From Ruegeria lacuscaerulensis (GTDB taxonomy: Bacteria; Pseudomonadota; Alphaproteobacteria; Rhodobacterales; Rhodobacteraceae), in assembly GCF_013031245.1 (NCBI RefSeq), contig NZ_WPZL01000002.1:1-64000 (forward strand): a stretch of DNA of 64,000 bases, in the 5' to 3' direction. The position numbers were made by a program, and so were the translations under genes. The notes below the pieces were generated by a model. It was not told the DNA's origin and ran no database searches. It saw nothing but the letters and a program-made list of their open reading frames with translations. This document shows positions 53,851-63,193 of the stretch, in pieces; within the stretch, counting starts at the first letter, position 1, and each line of letters starts with the position of its first letter.

Positions 53851-54552
53851 CTACCAGTCTATTTTAGGTGTAAAGGAAAAGATGCCGTTGGGTTTCCAGT
53901 TGATCTCATTCCAGTAATCTTCGTGAACATGGATGACATCATACATCAGGTGCCGGGCCTGCCGATAACCATGCGCATCCAGCAAAATGTCCAGTTCTTG
54001 GGTTGGGCGTTCGATTGTCGCGCAGCGGATATTGTATTTTTCGAGGTCCAACCCTTTTACTGCGAGCAATTCTGCGCCTTCAATATCCAGGGACAAAAAG
54101 TCGATCACCAAAGGTGCGTCGCACGCATTTAGTTCGTCGGTCAGTGTAGTTGTTTCGACGTTCACAATTTCCGCTTCTTTAAGCTCTTCGCTGCGGACCG
54201 TTGAATTGTTGTCCATGTCTTCCGCAACTATGCCGCCGAGCATTCCGTTGTCTATCCTGAACGGTAGAATCTGCCCGGCCTGATCCGTCACCGCCTTTTT
54301 GATCAGGCGCGCGCGCCGTTCGTTATTGATGTTCGGCCAGAACCCGGGGTTGGGTTCGAATAACAGTCCATCCCACCCCAGCCATTTTTCCAGAAAGTAA
54401 GTGTTGTTGATGTAGACACCGTCAGCGCAGGCAAGGTCTACGAAAAACCCGTTCTTTGGCAGGCCCTTGTTTTCATAATCAAATACATAGTTAACCAGAA
54501 AGTCGACCTGTCCCTTCTGATCTCCGTACGTCAACTTGCGATGGGCCTGCAA
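53851..54552 (-). CDS. FkbM-family methyltransferase
   Basis: This 233-residue protein has the FkbM SAM-binding pattern: GFFVDLACADGVYINNTYFLEKWLGWDGLLFEPNPGFW for motif I and post I, the FLSLDIEGAELLAVKGLDLEKY segment, and a mixed C-terminus. FkbM enzymes methylate sugars or polyketide oxygens. The start is a TTG at 54552 and is uncertain; the gene may have lost its true N-terminus because it overlaps the decayed sulfotransferase. Base composition is lower in GC than its neighbours, suggesting transfer together with that gene. Confidence 0.78.
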   Translation of the reverse strand: MQAHRKLTYGDQKGQVDFLVNYVFDYENKGLPKNGFFVDLACADGVYINNTYFLEKWLGWDGLLFEPNPGFWPNINNERRARLIKKAVTDQAGQILPFRIDNGMLGGIVAEDMDNNSTVRSEELKEAEIVNVETTTLTDELNACDAPLVIDFLSLDIEGAELLAVKGLDLEKYNIRCATIERPTQELDILLDAHGYRQARHLMYDVIHVHEDYWNEINWKPNGIFSFTPKIDW

Positions 54553-55125
54553 ATCTCTGTGTTTTGGTCCTCCCCGGCACCCGTTGTTTTGATCGGCTTC
54601 TTCTTGACTCGCCGCTCGTAGGATCTGCAGTCGCCTTGCGTTCCGAACAATTTGGAAATTTTCGTAAAAGTCCCCATGTCGACCTTGCCCACATCGCTAT
54701 TTGTCGAACTGAACACTACGGCGTTTTCGGTTTCACAACTGGAACAGAACCGATCAAGATCAGTTCGAAACATCTCTTCTACCAGTTCTCGCTCATGTCG
54801 CCCAAAAAACTTGAATAGTGCGCTGGCGCTGACCCCGTCGCGTTAAGGTAGGGAGTTTCAAGGCGCTCCTCGAGGGTGCCGTGCTCCAGAGCAACATCTT
54901 GGACTTTGCCGAAATCGGTTGCGAAAGTCTCCGGCTTGCCCAAATAGTCCAATTTGCTCGGAGCATGAGGAGACTGTGGCAGCCAATGGTGATTCTAGCG
55001 TTCCTTGCTGAACAAAAGAATCTGCTCAAAGCTGGCATTTGCAAGTTCATGCTTTCGTCCGCACCAAACAAGGATCGCCGGATCGAGCTTTGGGCCAAGT
55101 TTAGGGACGTCAAAGTAGACCAGCA
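54531..55125 (-). pseudogene. Decayed sulfotransferase gene
   Basis: Read on the minus strand, pieces of one protein appear in two frames. From about 55125 the frame gives VYFDVPKLGPKLDPAILVW and FEQILLFSKER, then a TAG stop (54997-54995), then in the same frame NHHWLPQSPHAPSKLDYLGK and FGKVQDVALEHGTLEE and PYLNATGSAPA. Near 54830 the frame changes and continues as ALFKFFGRHERELVEEMFRTDLDRF and on to the stop at 54531. The HW-PQ and Y-N-TG segments and the ending LVEEMFRTD resemble family-2 sulfotransferases. The 5' part with the PAPS-binding loop is not recognisable. Confidence 0.6.
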
Positions 55126-55389
55126 GAGAAATTACCCGTCTATATATATATGTTCCCCTGCCGCCTTAGCTTGCACACACTCAGGTAGAGCAATCGCAAC
55201 CTATGCGCCATGCCATCATGTACCGGCTTAACTTCTCTATTATCCGGGTTTCTACTGTATCAGCCGGAGCAAACAGGATTGCTTCCTTCGTCTTGCGAAC
55301 TGACAGAGCTAACGATTTTTTTCTTTGAACGCGATAATTCGCTGCGAGTTCCTGGCCCACTCGATGAATGCTTCGCCAATTCTGAAAAC

Positions 55390-55430
55390 CCAAAACCATT
55401 TGGAAGGCATGTTCTGCCTTCCAAATGGTT
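55390..55430 (-). terminator. bcp terminator
   Basis: Arms aaccatttggaaggca (55394-55409) and tgccttccaaatggtt (55415-55430) are perfect 16-base complements with a 5-base loop. On the minus strand they lead into ttttgggtttt, 22 bases past the bcp stop. Confidence 0.75.
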
Positions 55431-55451
55431 GATGCCGGGAAACTTATTCTG

Positions 55452-55928
55452 TCATGAAATGATGGCCGCAAGGTTGCGCGTGACTTCCAGCACCTCATCC
55501 ACGTGGCCCGGCACTTTGACCTTGCGCCAAACATGGACGATCTTGCCTTCGGCGTTAATCAGAAAGGTCGAGCGTTCGATGCCCATCGACTTTCGGCCAT
55601 ACATGTTCTTTTCGACCCATACGCCATAGTCCTCGCAGACCGACGACCCTTCATCCGACAGCAACGGCGTCGTCAGGTTGTGCTTGGCGACAAATTTGTC
55701 GTGCTTGGCCACGCTGTCCCGCGAAATGCCGAAAACTTGAGCGCCGGCATCGGCAAATGATTGAAGTTGTTCCGAGAAACCGATGGATTCCTTGGTGCAG
55801 CCCGGCGTATCATCACGAGGATAGAAGAACAGGACGACGGTGTCGCCGCGCAGGTCCGATAACGTTACCTCGCCGCCTCCGTCGCGGGGCAAAGTAAAAT
55901 CAGGGGCAATGTCTGAAACATCGGGCAT
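55452..55928 (-). CDS. bcp: Thioredoxin-dependent peroxiredoxin, Bcp type
   Basis: This 158-residue protein reduces hydroperoxides. The peroxidatic Cys44 is in FYPRDDTPGCTKESIGF. Position 49, where many Bcp proteins carry the resolving Cys, is Ile, so it works as a 1-Cys enzyme or uses a distant Cys (for example in VCEDYGVW). ARDDTPG and the C-terminal WRKVKVPGHVDEVLE are typical. It is divergent from the AsmA-like gene with 50 bases between. Confidence 0.95.
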   Translation of the reverse strand: MPDVSDIAPDFTLPRDGGGEVTLSDLRGDTVVLFFYPRDDTPGCTKESIGFSEQLQSFADAGAQVFGISRDSVAKHDKFVAKHNLTTPLLSDEGSSVCEDYGVWVEKNMYGRKSMGIERSTFLINAEGKIVHVWRKVKVPGHVDEVLEVTRNLAAIIS

Positions 55929-55978
55929 TGGAAACTCCGCTAAAGGATTTTAAGTGCTGCCGGACATCATAGGGCGGC

Positions 55979-58900
55979 ATGAGCGGGTTGGAAGGCGTGG
56001 ATAGCAAATTGGTGCAGCGCAAAGACGAAAGTGCGAAGCAACCGGAGAAAACTCCGCGACGCCGGTCGCGCCGTCGTATCGCCGCGCATTTTTCTATTTG
56101 GACCGTCCTGTCATTCGGCATTCTGGTTTTCGCGGGTTGGTTTTTTCTGTTCGGCCAGAACCTCCACGCGCCGGAATGGGTGCGCAAGAAGGTTGAACAA
56201 CGCCTTGAACAAAGCCTTGGAGGTCTGAAGTTTCATTTTGGCGATGCAAGTTTTATCATAAATGAGGAATGGCGCCCGCGGCTGAGGCTGACCGATGTTA
56301 CGATCAGTGACGCCGCCGGGCAGCAAATTGCTCAAGTGGCGGATATGCGGACCCGCTTGTCGATGCGCGGGTTGCTCAGTGGACAGATTCGACCCCGCCG
56401 TATCATTCTGCGGGATGCACAGATCGCGTTGACCCGAGGTCTGGACGGGGCGTTGTCGCTTACCGTCGGGTCTGGCAGTGCCCCTGTGCAGGAAGCGCCC
56501 GATCTGGCGCAGTTGATCGAGACATCCGACGATGTGTTTCTGTCACCTATCCTTTCGGGACTCCGGTCAGTTGAACTGGACTCCCTGACACTGGACTATC
56601 AGGATCTGCGCCTTGGGCGGGCCTGGATCTTTGACGGTGGTCACATCACGATCACCCGCAGCGGCAATGAAATGCGTCTGGCCACCGGGTTTTCCATTCT
56701 GACCGGGCGCGACTATGCCAGTTCGATCGAGGCGAATTACACCAGCGTTCTGGGCACACCACAGGCGAGCTTCGGTATCTCGATCACGGATGTTCCGTCC
56801 GAAGATATTGGAACGCAAAGTCTTGCGTTATCGTGGTTGCAGGTCCTGAAATCGCCGATTTCAGGGGCTTTGCGGGGCAGCATTGACGGCAGCGCTGCGC
56901 TGGGCCCATTGTTTGCGACGCTGAATCTGGGGGCGGGCGCGGTTCAGCCCACGCAGGAAACCAGGCCCATCCCGTTCGAGTCCGCCCGAACTTACTTTAC
57001 ATATGACCCCCGCCGACATGTGTTGGATTTCAACGAGGTATCGGTCGTGTCGGCCTGGGGCTCAATTCAGGCCGAGGGCAATGCCTATCTGCACGGAATC
57101 GAAAACGGTGCACTTGAAAGCCTGACTTCGCAACTGAGCCTGAGCAGCATCAACATCAATCCAGCAGGGCTTTTCCCCGAGCCGCTAAAACTGGCGCGCG
57201 CAGATGTGGACATGCAAATGAAACTGGCTCCGTTTGTGCTGCGCCTTGGCCAGGTGGCGGTCGAAGACGCAAGTCATAGGTTACTAGCCACTGGCGCGCT
57301 GGTCGGTGAACCTGACGGTTGGTCGGCTCAACTGGATGCGCATCTGGACAGTATGGGGTCGGACCAGTTGCTGAATTACTGGCCTGAACTTTTGGCTCCG
57401 AAACCACGAACCTGGGTGGCAAAAAATCTTTATGATGGCCAATTGTCGGATGCTGATTTTGCGTTGCGCCTGCAGCCCGGGGACAAACCGGAAATCTATC
57501 TGGATTTCGGTTTCGAAGAGGCCAAGATCAGGTTCGCCAAGACCTTGCCGGTCCTTCAAAATGCACAGGGGCAAGCCAGTCTGATCAATCGCAGGTTTAC
57601 GGCCACCGCTGCGTCCGGGATCGTCATGGCCGACGAAGGCGGAGCAGTGGACGCCTCGGGCACATCATTCATAATTCCTGACACGAGCATCAAGCAGCGG
57701 TCCCCGTCGATCACGCGGATCAAGGCAAGGGGTAGCGCGACCGCTGCTTTGTCACTGCTCGACCGGCCTCCGCTGGAATTGCTGACCAAGGCAGAATTGC
57801 CAGTCAATCTGGCAGAAGGAGAGGTCAGCCTGTCCGGAACTCTGTTTCTGCCGATGATAAAGGGATTGAAATTTGAGGATACCAAGTTCCATTTCACCGG
57901 TCATATTGACGACGTCCAAAGCGAACGGCTGGTGCCTGGATTCTCGGTCAGTGCAGACCGGCTGGACGTGGAAGGGGATCAAACTGAGGTCGGGATCGCG
58001 GGTGACGGGCTGTTCGGGGCTGTTCCCATGCAGGGTGCATGGCGGCAACCGATCGGCGGTCCTGCACCTCAACGCAGCGAACTGACAGGGCAGATCGAGT
58101 TGTCGCCCCAGCTGATGACTGAACTCAAGGCCGGTTTACCGCAGGGAATGCTGACCGGGCAGGGCACTGCGGATATCGCGCTGGGCATCGGCGCGGGGGA
58201 GCCTCCGAAACTTTCCGCATCATCGAATCTGGCAGGGGTCGCTCTGGCCATTCCCGAGTTGGGTTGGCGCAAGGGGACGGGATCTACCGGAACCATGACC
58301 GTCGAGGCGACGCTCGGCAAACTGTTACGGGTTGACGAACTCAAGCTGGATGCAGCGGGACTGCGCACCACGGCATCGATCTCGTTCAAGGAAGGCGGCA
58401 CGTTTGACCGTGTGAAATTCAGCTCGTTCGATCTGGGGAATTGGCTGGCGGTTCCGGCTGAACTGATCAGTCGTGGGGCGGCTGTTCCTGACATTCGCGT
58501 TCTGGGCGGCGTCATGAATCTGGGGCGGGCGACATTTGGTGAAAGCGGCAACAGTGGGGGTGCGTCTGGTCCCGGACCCAGGATGGACGTCGCTTTGGAT
58601 CGCTTGCAGGTCACGGAAACGGTCGCGCTGACGGGCTTCAAGGGCAACTTTCAGACCACAGGAGGCGTAAAAGGCCCGTTCACGGCCACTGTGAATGGGC
58701 AGGCCGCAGTCCGTGGGCAAGTCACCCCGCGCGCTGGCCGCAGCGCGGTGACATTGACCTCGGGTGATGCCGGAGCGGTTCTTCGGTCGGCCGGAGTAAT
58801 AACGCAGGCGCGGGGCGGGTCTATGGATTTGCGGCTGGAACCTGTGTCCGGCCCGGGAAATTATGACGTCATTCTGAAGATCGTGAATACAAGCATCACG

Positions 58901-59383
58901 GACGCCCCTGCCATGGCTGCGCTGCTGAACGCGATCAGCCTTGTTGGTCTGCTGAATGAAATGGCGGGGCAGGGCATCTTTTTCTCGACCATCGACAGCC
59001 GGATGCGGATCACACCGACCGAGATCAAAGTGCTGAGCGGCAGCGCCGTCGGTCCTTCGATGGGCCTGTCCTTTGATGGCACCATCGACACGGTCGCCGA
59101 ACGGCTGAACCTGCGCGGCGCGATCTCACCTATATACCTGGTGAATGCAATAGGGAGCGTCTTCACCAAAAAGGGCGAGGGCGTGATCGGTTTCAACTAC
59201 ACTTTGACCGGGCCGTTGAAGCAGCCGAAGGTGTCCGTGAACCCGCTGTCCGGGCTGGCACCGCTGTTTCTGCGCAACTTGTTGCGAACTCCGCCCCCGA
59301 CGGTTTCGGATGGGCCAAATGCGCGACCTTCCAAACCAGATGAAGTGAAACGATCCTTTGGATCGCCGCAATCTGATCGTTGA
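55979..59383 (+). CDS. AsmA/YhdP-like bridge protein (DUF3971)
   Basis: This 1134-residue protein has a basic N-terminus ([14 protein letters not shown]), one membrane helix (about 40-60, [21 protein letters not shown]) and a long beta-rich periplasmic part. Features of YhdP/TamB-like lipid transport proteins include the first groove segment ([35 protein letters not shown]) and the C-terminal AsmA-like piece ([51 protein letters not shown]). Such proteins bridge inner and outer membranes and carry phospholipids. Its stop lies 45 bases before queA. Confidence 0.88.
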   Translation: MSGLEGVDSKLVQRKDESAKQPEKTPRRRSRRRIAAHFSIWTVLSFGILVFAGWFFLFGQNLHAPEWVRKKVEQRLEQSLGGLKFHFGDASFIINEEWRPRLRLTDVTISDAAGQQIAQVADMRTRLSMRGLLSGQIRPRRIILRDAQIALTRGLDGALSLTVGSGSAPVQEAPDLAQLIETSDDVFLSPILSGLRSVELDSLTLDYQDLRLGRAWIFDGGHITITRSGNEMRLATGFSILTGRDYASSIEANYTSVLGTPQASFGISITDVPSEDIGTQSLALSWLQVLKSPISGALRGSIDGSAALGPLFATLNLGAGAVQPTQETRPIPFESARTYFTYDPRRHVLDFNEVSVVSAWGSIQAEGNAYLHGIENGALESLTSQLSLSSININPAGLFPEPLKLARADVDMQMKLAPFVLRLGQVAVEDASHRLLATGALVGEPDGWSAQLDAHLDSMGSDQLLNYWPELLAPKPRTWVAKNLYDGQLSDADFALRLQPGDKPEIYLDFGFEEAKIRFAKTLPVLQNAQGQASLINRRFTATAASGIVMADEGGAVDASGTSFIIPDTSIKQRSPSITRIKARGSATAALSLLDRPPLELLTKAELPVNLAEGEVSLSGTLFLPMIKGLKFEDTKFHFTGHIDDVQSERLVPGFSVSADRLDVEGDQTEVGIAGDGLFGAVPMQGAWRQPIGGPAPQRSELTGQIELSPQLMTELKAGLPQGMLTGQGTADIALGIGAGEPPKLSASSNLAGVALAIPELGWRKGTGSTGTMTVEATLGKLLRVDELKLDAAGLRTTASISFKEGGTFDRVKFSSFDLGNWLAVPAELISRGAAVPDIRVLGGVMNLGRATFGESGNSGGASGPGPRMDVALDRLQVTETVALTGFKGNFQTTGGVKGPFTATVNGQAAVRGQVTPRAGRSAVTLTSGDAGAVLRSAGVITQARGGSMDLRLEPVSGPGNYDVILKIVNTSITDAPAMAALLNAISLVGLLNEMAGQGIFFSTIDSRMRITPTEIKVLSGSAVGPSMGLSFDGTIDTVAERLNLRGAISPIYLVNAIGSVFTKKGEGVIGFNYTLTGPLKQPKVSVNPLSGLAPLFLRNLLRTPPPTVSDGPNARPSKPDEVKRSFGSPQSDR

Positions 59384-59427
59384 TCTGGGATGTGGCCGAA
59401 TCTGAAAAGGCCCTGTATGGCGCGCCC

Positions 59428-60474
59428 ATGAAACTGAGTGATTTTGATTTCCACCTGCCCGAAGACCTGATTGCCACGCGACCGGCCAACCCGCGCTCGT
59501 CCGCGCGACTGCTGGTGGCCAAAGGTGACACGGTTTCTGATGCGCATGTCTATGACCTGCCCGATTGGCTGCGACCCGGAGATCGGCTGGTGCTGAACGA
59601 CACCCGCGTCATACCCGCACGCCTGAACGGCCGTCGTCATCGCGACAGCGCGCAAGGCCCGGTGTCCGCCGCGATCGAAGCCACTCTGCTGGACCCGCAG
59701 GCTGATGGCACGTGGGCCGCCCTGATCAAGCCGATGAAAAAGGTGAAGCTGGCCGAAGAGATCCGGTTTTCGGATGACCTCAGCGCCACCCTTGAGCGTG
59801 TCGCGGACGGGCAGGCCTATCTGCGCTTCAATCTGTCAGGTGAAGATTTCGACGCCGCGCTTGAACAGGCGGGCGCTATGCCGCTACCGCCCTATATCGC
59901 CGCCAAACGTCCAGCGGATGAGCAGGACAAGACGGATTATCAGACGATCTGGGCGCGCAATTCCGGAGCGGTTGCGGCACCAACCGCCTCGTTGCATTTC
60001 GACGACGCCTTGATGCAGGCGCTGGAAGCGCGCGGTGTCGCAATAAGCCACGTCACTTTGCACGTCGGCGCGGGCACCTTCCTGCCAGTTAAGGTCGAGG
60101 ATGTGACCACACACAAGATGCACGCTGAATGGGGCAAGGTCAGCGCCGCCGCTGCCGAAGAAATTCAGGCAACCAAAGCGGCGGGCGGACGCATCATTCC
60201 CGTCGGCACCACGGCGCTGCGCCTGATCGAAAGTGCGGCGCGTTCCGGCGAAATCGAACCGTGGGAGGGGGATACCGATATCTTCATTTATCCTGGCTTC
60301 CGGTTCCACGTGACCGATGCGCTGATGACCAATTTCCACTTGCCGAAATCCACGCTGCTGATGCTGGTCTCGGCGCTGATGGGGCAGGACCGGATGCGAA
60401 ATGTGTATGCGCATGCGATTGAACGGAAATACCGATTTTTCTCTTACGGCGACGCGTCGCTTTTGATCCCGTAA
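59428..60474 (+). CDS. queA: S-adenosylmethionine:tRNA ribosyltransferase-isomerase
   Basis: This 348-residue protein makes epoxyqueuosine in tRNA from preQ1 using SAM. The start [23 protein letters not shown], the [15 protein letters not shown] segment, PLPPYIA, the [20 protein letters not shown] core and the C-terminal [26 protein letters not shown] match QueA; the text here reads YPGFRF. The ATG at 59428 is used; upstream in-frame codons are not conserved. It follows the AsmA-like gene on the same strand. Confidence 0.97.
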   Translation: MKLSDFDFHLPEDLIATRPANPRSSARLLVAKGDTVSDAHVYDLPDWLRPGDRLVLNDTRVIPARLNGRRHRDSAQGPVSAAIEATLLDPQADGTWAALIKPMKKVKLAEEIRFSDDLSATLERVADGQAYLRFNLSGEDFDAALEQAGAMPLPPYIAAKRPADEQDKTDYQTIWARNSGAVAAPTASLHFDDALMQALEARGVAISHVTLHVGAGTFLPVKVEDVTTHKMHAEWGKVSAAAAEEIQATKAAGGRIIPVGTTALRLIESAARSGEIEPWEGDTDIFIYPGFRFHVTDALMTNFHLPKSTLLMLVSALMGQDRMRNVYAHAIERKYRFFSYGDASLLIP

Positions 60475-60586
60475 AGGACGTGTTGTCGGGATCATTTCCC
60501 CGCAATGTCGTAGACAAGCAGGATCAGAGCCGTTTTTCATATCAAAACGAGTCGATAGTTCAGGTCGGCATTTTACGGAGGCCCCA

Positions 60587-61858
60587 ATGATTCAGGTCCT
60601 GTCCAGCGCGTGGGCGCTTCTTCTCGGTATGGGCCTGCTTATGGTCGGGAACGGTCTTCAGGGCACGATTCTTGGTGTCCGGGGCGAGATCGAGGGATTT
60701 TCGACCTTTCAGATGTCATTTGTGATGTCGGCTTACTTCCTGGGTTTTCTGGGTGGATCGCGCTTTGCTCCTGAGATGATCCGGCGGGTTGGGCATGTGC
60801 GGGTGTTTGCGGCGCTGGCGTCATTCATCTCTGCCGTGATGATCATGTATCCGATGCTGACCAACCCGGTTGCATGGATATTAGGCCGTGTCGTGATCGG
60901 GTTCTGTTTTTCCGGCGTGTATGTCACGGCAGAAAGCTGGCTGAACAACGCGGCCAGCAATGAAAACCGCGGACAGGCGCTGTCGCTTTACATGATTTTC
61001 CAGATGACAGGGATCATCAGTGCACAGGCTCTGGTGCTGTTGGGAGACCCGGCTGGCTATGAAACCTTCGTGATCGCGTCCATTCTGGTTTCGGTCTCGT
61101 TTGCTCCTATTCTGCTGTCGATTTCGCCGACACCGGCCTTTGACAGAACCAAACCCATGACCCTGCGCGAGTTGATGGGAAAATCACCATTGGGCTGCGT
61201 CGGTATGTTCCTTTTGGGGGGCGTATTCTCGGCGCAGTTCGGTATGGCCTCGGTTTATGGGGCTCGTGCTGGTCTTTCGCTGGCGGAAATTTCGACCTTT
61301 GTCGCAGCCTTCTACATCGGCGCGGTCGTTCTGCAGTACCCGTTGGGCTGGTTCTCGGATCGCATGGATCGCCGTTTCCTGATTATGCTGGTCGCGGTCA
61401 CCGGGGCGTGTGGTGCGATTACGGGAATGATTTTCGGAGTATCCTTCCCGATCCTGCTGGTCTCGGCTTTCGTGATCGGAGGCATGTCGAACCCCCTGTA
61501 TTCCCTGCTGATTGCGCACGCGAATGACTTTCTTGAGCACGAAGACATGGCTGCTGCTTCGGGCGGGCTGTTGTTCATCAACGGTCTGGGGGCCATCGCG
61601 GGTCCGCTGATCACCGGTTGGATGATGGGGGACACAATCCTGGGGCCTCCGGGCTTTTTCCTGTTTATCGCCGCTCTGCTTGTCACGATGGCTTTGTACG
61701 CAATGTATCGTATGACTCAGCGTGCCGCGGTCCCGGTCGACGAAACCGGAACAATGTCTCCGGTCTACCCAACGGCGTCGCCGGTTGCTCTTGAAGTCGC
61801 GCAAGAGGTGGCTATCGAAGCTGCCGAGGCGGAACAGGAAACGCAAGATGTAGCCTAA
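60587..61858 (+). CDS. MFS transporter, YcaD-like
   Basis: This 423-residue protein has 12 predicted membrane helices. The MFS loop 2-3 motif appears as GFLGGSRFAPEMIRRVGHVRVF and the second-half counterpart as PLGWFSDRMDRRFLIML. Substrate is unknown; the branch resembles YcaD-type carriers. The last 45 residues are an acidic Ala/Glu tail. A ggaggcc site precedes the ATG. It is 112 bases after queA. Confidence 0.9.
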   Translation: MIQVLSSAWALLLGMGLLMVGNGLQGTILGVRGEIEGFSTFQMSFVMSAYFLGFLGGSRFAPEMIRRVGHVRVFAALASFISAVMIMYPMLTNPVAWILGRVVIGFCFSGVYVTAESWLNNAASNENRGQALSLYMIFQMTGIISAQALVLLGDPAGYETFVIASILVSVSFAPILLSISPTPAFDRTKPMTLRELMGKSPLGCVGMFLLGGVFSAQFGMASVYGARAGLSLAEISTFVAAFYIGAVVLQYPLGWFSDRMDRRFLIMLVAVTGACGAITGMIFGVSFPILLVSAFVIGGMSNPLYSLLIAHANDFLEHEDMAAASGGLLFINGLGAIAGPLITGWMMGDTILGPPGFFLFIAALLVTMALYAMYRMTQRAAVPVDETGTMSPVYPTASPVALEVAQEVAIEAAEAEQETQDVA

Positions 61859-61967
61859 GACACGGATTTATGTCGCAATTGTTGCAATTTTTTACTGTAA
61901 CAAATCTGCAAAACGTCCTTAAATGATCTTACGTCCCTGGGGAGGGCAACACGACGGAGTTAGGGCA

Positions 61968-62546
61968 ATGGCAGGGCCTGAAGAAGTATTGAGTTTTTGG
62001 TTAGACAAAATTGGTCCCAAAGGTTGGTATCTGCAGGACGACGCATTGGATGCTGAAATTCGCGAACGGTTTTTGACCACCTGGGAAGCCGCGAATGAAG
62101 GCAGATATTCGCTTTGGTTGACATATCCCAGCGGGGCTTTGGCCTACATCATCCTGATGGACCAGTTTCCACGCAACATGTTCCGCGGCAGCGCAAAAGC
62201 CTTTTCGTCGGATCGTGCTGCATTGTCAGCTGCGAAATGTGCAGTGGACAAAGGCTGGGACCTGAAGATTGATGAGCCGGCACGGCAGTTCTTTTACTTG
62301 CCGTTGATGCACTCGGAAAACCTGTGCGATCAGGAACGCTGTGTACGTCTGATGTGCCAGAACATGACTGACAGCGACCCAAGCAACCTGTTGCACGCAA
62401 GGGCACATCGTGAGGTGATCCGCAAATTCGGCCGTTTCCCTTACCGGAACGAGGCCCTTTCGCGCCCGATGACCGAGCACGAAGCGGCATATGTCGACAT
62501 GGGCGGGTACGGCACAACTGTCCGAGAGTTGCAGGCAGCCGGCTAG
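61968..62546 (+). CDS. DUF924 protein
   Basis: This 192-residue helical protein belongs to DUF924 (TPR-like fold). Patterns are PEEVLSFWLDKIGPKGWY at the start, LAYIILMDQFPRNMFRGSAKAF, and FFYLPLMHSENLCDQERCV. Its function is unknown. The ATG at 61968 has a cggagtta site and fits the family start. The stop shares the four bases ctag with the convergent gene's stop. Confidence 0.85.
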   Translation: MAGPEEVLSFWLDKIGPKGWYLQDDALDAEIRERFLTTWEAANEGRYSLWLTYPSGALAYIILMDQFPRNMFRGSAKAFSSDRAALSAAKCAVDKGWDLKIDEPARQFFYLPLMHSENLCDQERCVRLMCQNMTDSDPSNLLHARAHREVIRKFGRFPYRNEALSRPMTEHEAAYVDMGGYGTTVRELQAAG

Positions 62547-62977
62547 GACGTCGGCTCACACCCACGAATGGCAATGACCCGGTCGGCGATTGCGTCGGCT
62601 GAGGTTCCTATGGCTGTGTTTATCAAGGTTTCAGGGGCCTCGGTTATTTCTGCTATTCGGGCCTGAGAGGTCTGCATTTTTTCTTCAAGGGCGTTTAGCG
62701 TGCTCAGAGTTTCCGAAATCCGCTGCTGAGTCGCACTGTCTACCCCAACGTCACCGGGCTGGACCGAGGCGAGTTCACTTCGCAGGGCAGCCAATTCACC
62801 ACGAACGCCCTGAATTTCATCTCTTAGCGGTGCAACAATCTGGACTTTTTCGGAGAAGGCCGTGGTGATGCCTTCTACTTTCGATGCCAGTTTCCACCCC
62901 AGAAACAAACATACGGCCACCAGAATAAGTGTGGCATTGAGCAGAGCAAGCAGCAAATCCTTAAGTGTTTTGGCCAT
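62543..62977 (-). CDS. Membrane-anchored coiled-coil protein, unknown
   Basis: This 144-residue protein has one N-terminal membrane segment (LLLALLNATLILVAVCLFLGW) and a long coiled coil (about 45-110, EIQGVRGELAALRSELASVQ ... TQQRISETLSTLNALEEKMQTSQARIAEI). The end (RVIAIRGCEPTS) has a single Cys. I know no family. It lies upstream of lpdA but divergent from it, with 216 bases between. Confidence 0.6.
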   Translation of the reverse strand: MAKTLKDLLLALLNATLILVAVCLFLGWKLASKVEGITTAFSEKVQIVAPLRDEIQGVRGELAALRSELASVQPGDVGVDSATQQRISETLSTLNALEEKMQTSQARIAEITEAPETLINTAIGTSADAIADRVIAIRGCEPTS

Positions 62978-63142
62978 GGTAAGCCTTTCGAATGATTTGT
63001 GTTTAGGAAAGAACGGGTGCGTCCGTCTTCTATGTTCTAGCCATTGATGAAAGCCCGGTATAGGCTGAAAACCACATGTATAGCTACAGTTGACCCTGCG
63101 TCGCTTTTGTCGCGGAGCGAGCCTGTTGATGCTGTGTGGGAT

Positions 63143-63162
63143 TTAGTTTAATGGTAAACTAA
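63143..63162. promoter_or_regulatory. Palindromic operator upstream of lpdA (shared with pdhA)
   Basis: ttagttta (63143-63150), loop atgg, taaactaa (63155-63162): a perfect inverted repeat 32-51 bases before the lpdA start. It has the same core as the pdhA operator (44587-44610) with a different loop. Confidence 0.65.
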
Positions 63163-63193
63163 TTTTTCAATCGACCTGTGCCGAGAGGGAAAC

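Noticed and set aside
55181-55534. A 117-codon minus-strand frame overlapping the end of bcp
   Set aside because: It runs out of phase through bcp and its terminator, so it cannot be a real gene; the part past the terminator might be further debris of the decayed sulfotransferase.
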